A stretch of 64,000 bases of DNA from UBA1368 sp964563125 (GTDB lineage Bacteria > Bacillota > Syntrophomonadia > Syntrophomonadales > Syntrophomonadaceae), in contig CAZLVY010000002.1 of the NCBI GenBank assembly GCA_964563125.1, forward strand, positions 1-64,000, written 5' to 3'. The notes below the pieces were generated by a model. The model saw only the letters and a list, made by a program, of their open reading frames with translations. It did no database searches and was not told the origin of the DNA. Made by a program: the position numbers and the translations under genes. Positions 62,501-64,000 of this stretch are shown in pieces. Within the stretch, counting starts at the first letter, position 1. The number at the start of each line of letters is the position of its first letter.

Positions 62501-64000
62501 CTAACTGCTTTTCAATGTGTTAACAACCTGTGAGCATCTTTTACATAATGGAGCATCACTGCCCTCGATTACTGATTTTTCAATTATCCAGCAGCGCTCA
62601 CATTTTTCACCTTCCGGAGCTTTTACCGAAACTGCAATACCTTTTACATACTCTAGCTGTACGGCATCAGCATTCACTGCCGCTTCGTCAGCAATTTCCA
62701 CTGCTGATACTATAAAAAATTTCTCCAGATTAGCAGTGCTGCGTAATAAGTCAATCCAATTCTGGTCAGCATAAATAGTTACACTGGCGCCCAGAGAATG
62801 ACCGATAACTTTTCCAACTCTGGCTTCTTCCAATGCTTTGGTCACTACTTCGCGAACCTGCAGCAGTCTGTCAATTCTTTTTTCCAGTTCATCATCGATA
62901 TACTTGTCATTAGGCTGCGGCCATTCCATTAGTTGTATACTATCAGGCTGATGTTCACGCCTTATATGACTCCATATTTCTTCACTGGTGAATGATAAAA
63001 CCGGAGCTAATAATATCACCAGATCATTAATTAATTCATATAAAACTGTTTGGGCAGCCTTTCTTTCCGGATCATCAGGATGCGAACAATATAGTTTGTC
63101 TTTTAAAATATCAAAATAAATATTGCTCATGTCAATCGTACAAAAATTGTGCACTGAATGAAACGCAACATGGAATTCATGTTGTTCGTATGCTTGGGTA
63201 ACTCTGCGCACCAGTTTATCTTTTTTAAGCAATGCCCATTTGTCCAGTTCCGTGAGCATTTCATAATTTACTGTATCTGTTTCAGGATTAAAATCGAATA
63301 AATTACTCAGCATAAAACGACAGGTATTGCGTATCTTCCTATAAGCTTCAGCGCTTTGTTTAATAATATTATTAGAAACCGAAACATCATTACGATAATC
63401 GGCTGACGAAACCCAAAGTCTTAAAATATCTGCGCCCATCTGATCAATCATTTTTAAAGGATCAACTACATTGCCTAACGACTTGGACATTTTCCTTCCT
63501 TGTTCATCAACCAGGAAACCATGGGTTAATACTTTTCTATAGGGTGCCGTTCCCCTGATGGCAACCGCAGTTGATAAGGAGGAATTAAACCACCCTCTAT
63601 GCTGATCGCTTCCTTCCAGATACATATCTGCCGGCCAGCTTAATTCTTTATAAGTTTCTAAAACTGCCATATGACTGGAACCAGAATCAAACCATACATC
63701 CATAATGTCAGTTTCCTTAGTGAAACTCTTACACCCACAACTACATTCAAGTCCTTCAGGTATAAGCTCCTCTGCTTCTTTGGCAAACCAGATATCGGAG
63801 CCATGCTTAGAAAACAAATCACTAATATGTTCAATAGTTTGCTGATTAATAACCGGTTCATTACATGACTGACAATAAAAAATAGGAATCGGCACCCCCC
63901 AGGTCCGTTGCCGGGAAATACACCAGTCACCACGGTCTCTGACCATGTTGTAGATGCGTTCCCTGCCCCAGGCAGGTATCCATTCAACATTATCAATTGC
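62501..64000 (-). CDS. ileS: Isoleucyl-tRNA synthetase, C-terminal part
   Basis: The frame is open to the window edge; 500 codons including stop are seen. RDRGDWCISRQRTWGVPIP, LEGSDQHRGWFNSS, the KMSKS loop (GRKMSKSLGNVVDP), the anticodon-binding domain (HEFHVAFHSVHNF) and the C-terminal zinc finger (CERCWIIEKS...CKRC) are present. The HIGH motif and editing domain lie beyond 64000. It charges tRNA-Ile. A T-box leader, if any, would be outside the window. Confidence 0.97.
   Translation of the reverse strand, partial: AIDNVEWIPAWGRERIYNMVRDRGDWCISRQRTWGVPIPIFYCQSCNEPVINQQTIEHISDLFSKHGSDIWFAKEAEELIPEGLECSCGCKSFTKETDIMDVWFDSGSSHMAVLETYKELSWPADMYLEGSDQHRGWFNSSLSTAVAIRGTAPYRKVLTHGFLVDEQGRKMSKSLGNVVDPLKMIDQMGADILRLWVSSADYRNDVSVSNNIIKQSAEAYRKIRNTCRFMLSNLFDFNPETDTVNYEMLTELDKWALLKKDKLVRRVTQAYEQHEFHVAFHSVHNFCTIDMSNIYFDILKDKLYCSHPDDPERKAAQTVLYELINDLVILLAPVLSFTSEEIWSHIRREHQPDSIQLMEWPQPNDKYIDDELEKRIDRLLQVREVVTKALEEARVGKVIGHSLGASVTIYADQNWIDLLRSTANLEKFFIVSAVEIADEAAVNADAVQLEYVKGIAVSVKAPEGEKCERCWIIEKSVIEGSDAPLCKRCSQVVNTLKSS

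Noticed and set aside
63658..63996. 112-aa frame over ileS
   Set aside because: Alternative frame of a clear ileS; no ribosome site or domain.

Overview
The window looks like a draft-scaffold piece of a low-GC, spore-forming Gram-positive anaerobe of the class Clostridia, perhaps Syntrophomonas-like (inferred). The grounds are both dipicolinate synthase subunits, dapG/asd/dapA/dapB, ribonuclease J, AddAB, PyrR attenuators, RqcH, TepA/YlzJ, MurT/GatD and an S-layer-homology protein. Nearly all genes lie on the minus strand, so transcription mostly runs from 64000 towards 1. No rRNA, tRNA, CRISPR array or prophage was recognised.

Layout. (1) 1-5920, minus: a surface/metal-uptake operon. A structured RNA leader with an intrinsic terminator precedes a membrane-anchored Ig-like protein, a FecCD/FecE/FecB-type ABC importer, a TiaS-like nucleotide-binding protein and a secreted SLH protein. 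(2) 6108-11233: MscS channel, EF-G-like GTPase, small membrane protein, SurE, signal peptidase I and a YpmA-like small protein. (3) 11340-12540: REP-like hairpin repeats around a REP-associated Y1 transposase, with an assembly gap. (4) 12553-23455: AddA/AddB, carbamate kinase, small membrane proteins, a second Y1 transposase between perfect 28-bp inverted hairpins, and a ZIP transporter. (5) 23610-28403: crotonase and a lipoprotein (plus), then YlzJ, TepA and RNase J (minus). (6) 28580-34450: lysine/dipicolinate cluster dapB, dpaA, dpaB, asd, dapG, dapA. (7) 34590-38929, plus: universal stress protein, RqcH and a CoA-transferase/GNAT fusion. (8) 39060-43721: a BceAB-like transporter divergent from a BceRS-like two-component system. 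(9) 43876-54840: a full UMP-biosynthesis operon, pyrR-pyrB-pyrC-carA-carB-pyrK-pyrD-pyrF-pyrE plus a small unknown gene, with two PyrR-type attenuators. (10) 54886-64000: RluD-family synthase, LspA, GatD, MurT, GT4 glycosyltransferase, DksA-like protein, DUF5665, PFL (DUF711) protein, ACT protein and the 3' part of ileS.

Most notable points. CarA has lost the catalytic Cys and His of its glutaminase domain, so carbamoyl-phosphate synthesis is predicted to use free ammonia. The operon at the left edge carries a riboswitch-like leader and an out-of-place TiaS-like protein. Both N-runs are flanked by identical 55-mers, so they are probably artificial gaps and dpaA is probably intact. Two different Y1 transposases sit in their own hairpin repeats.
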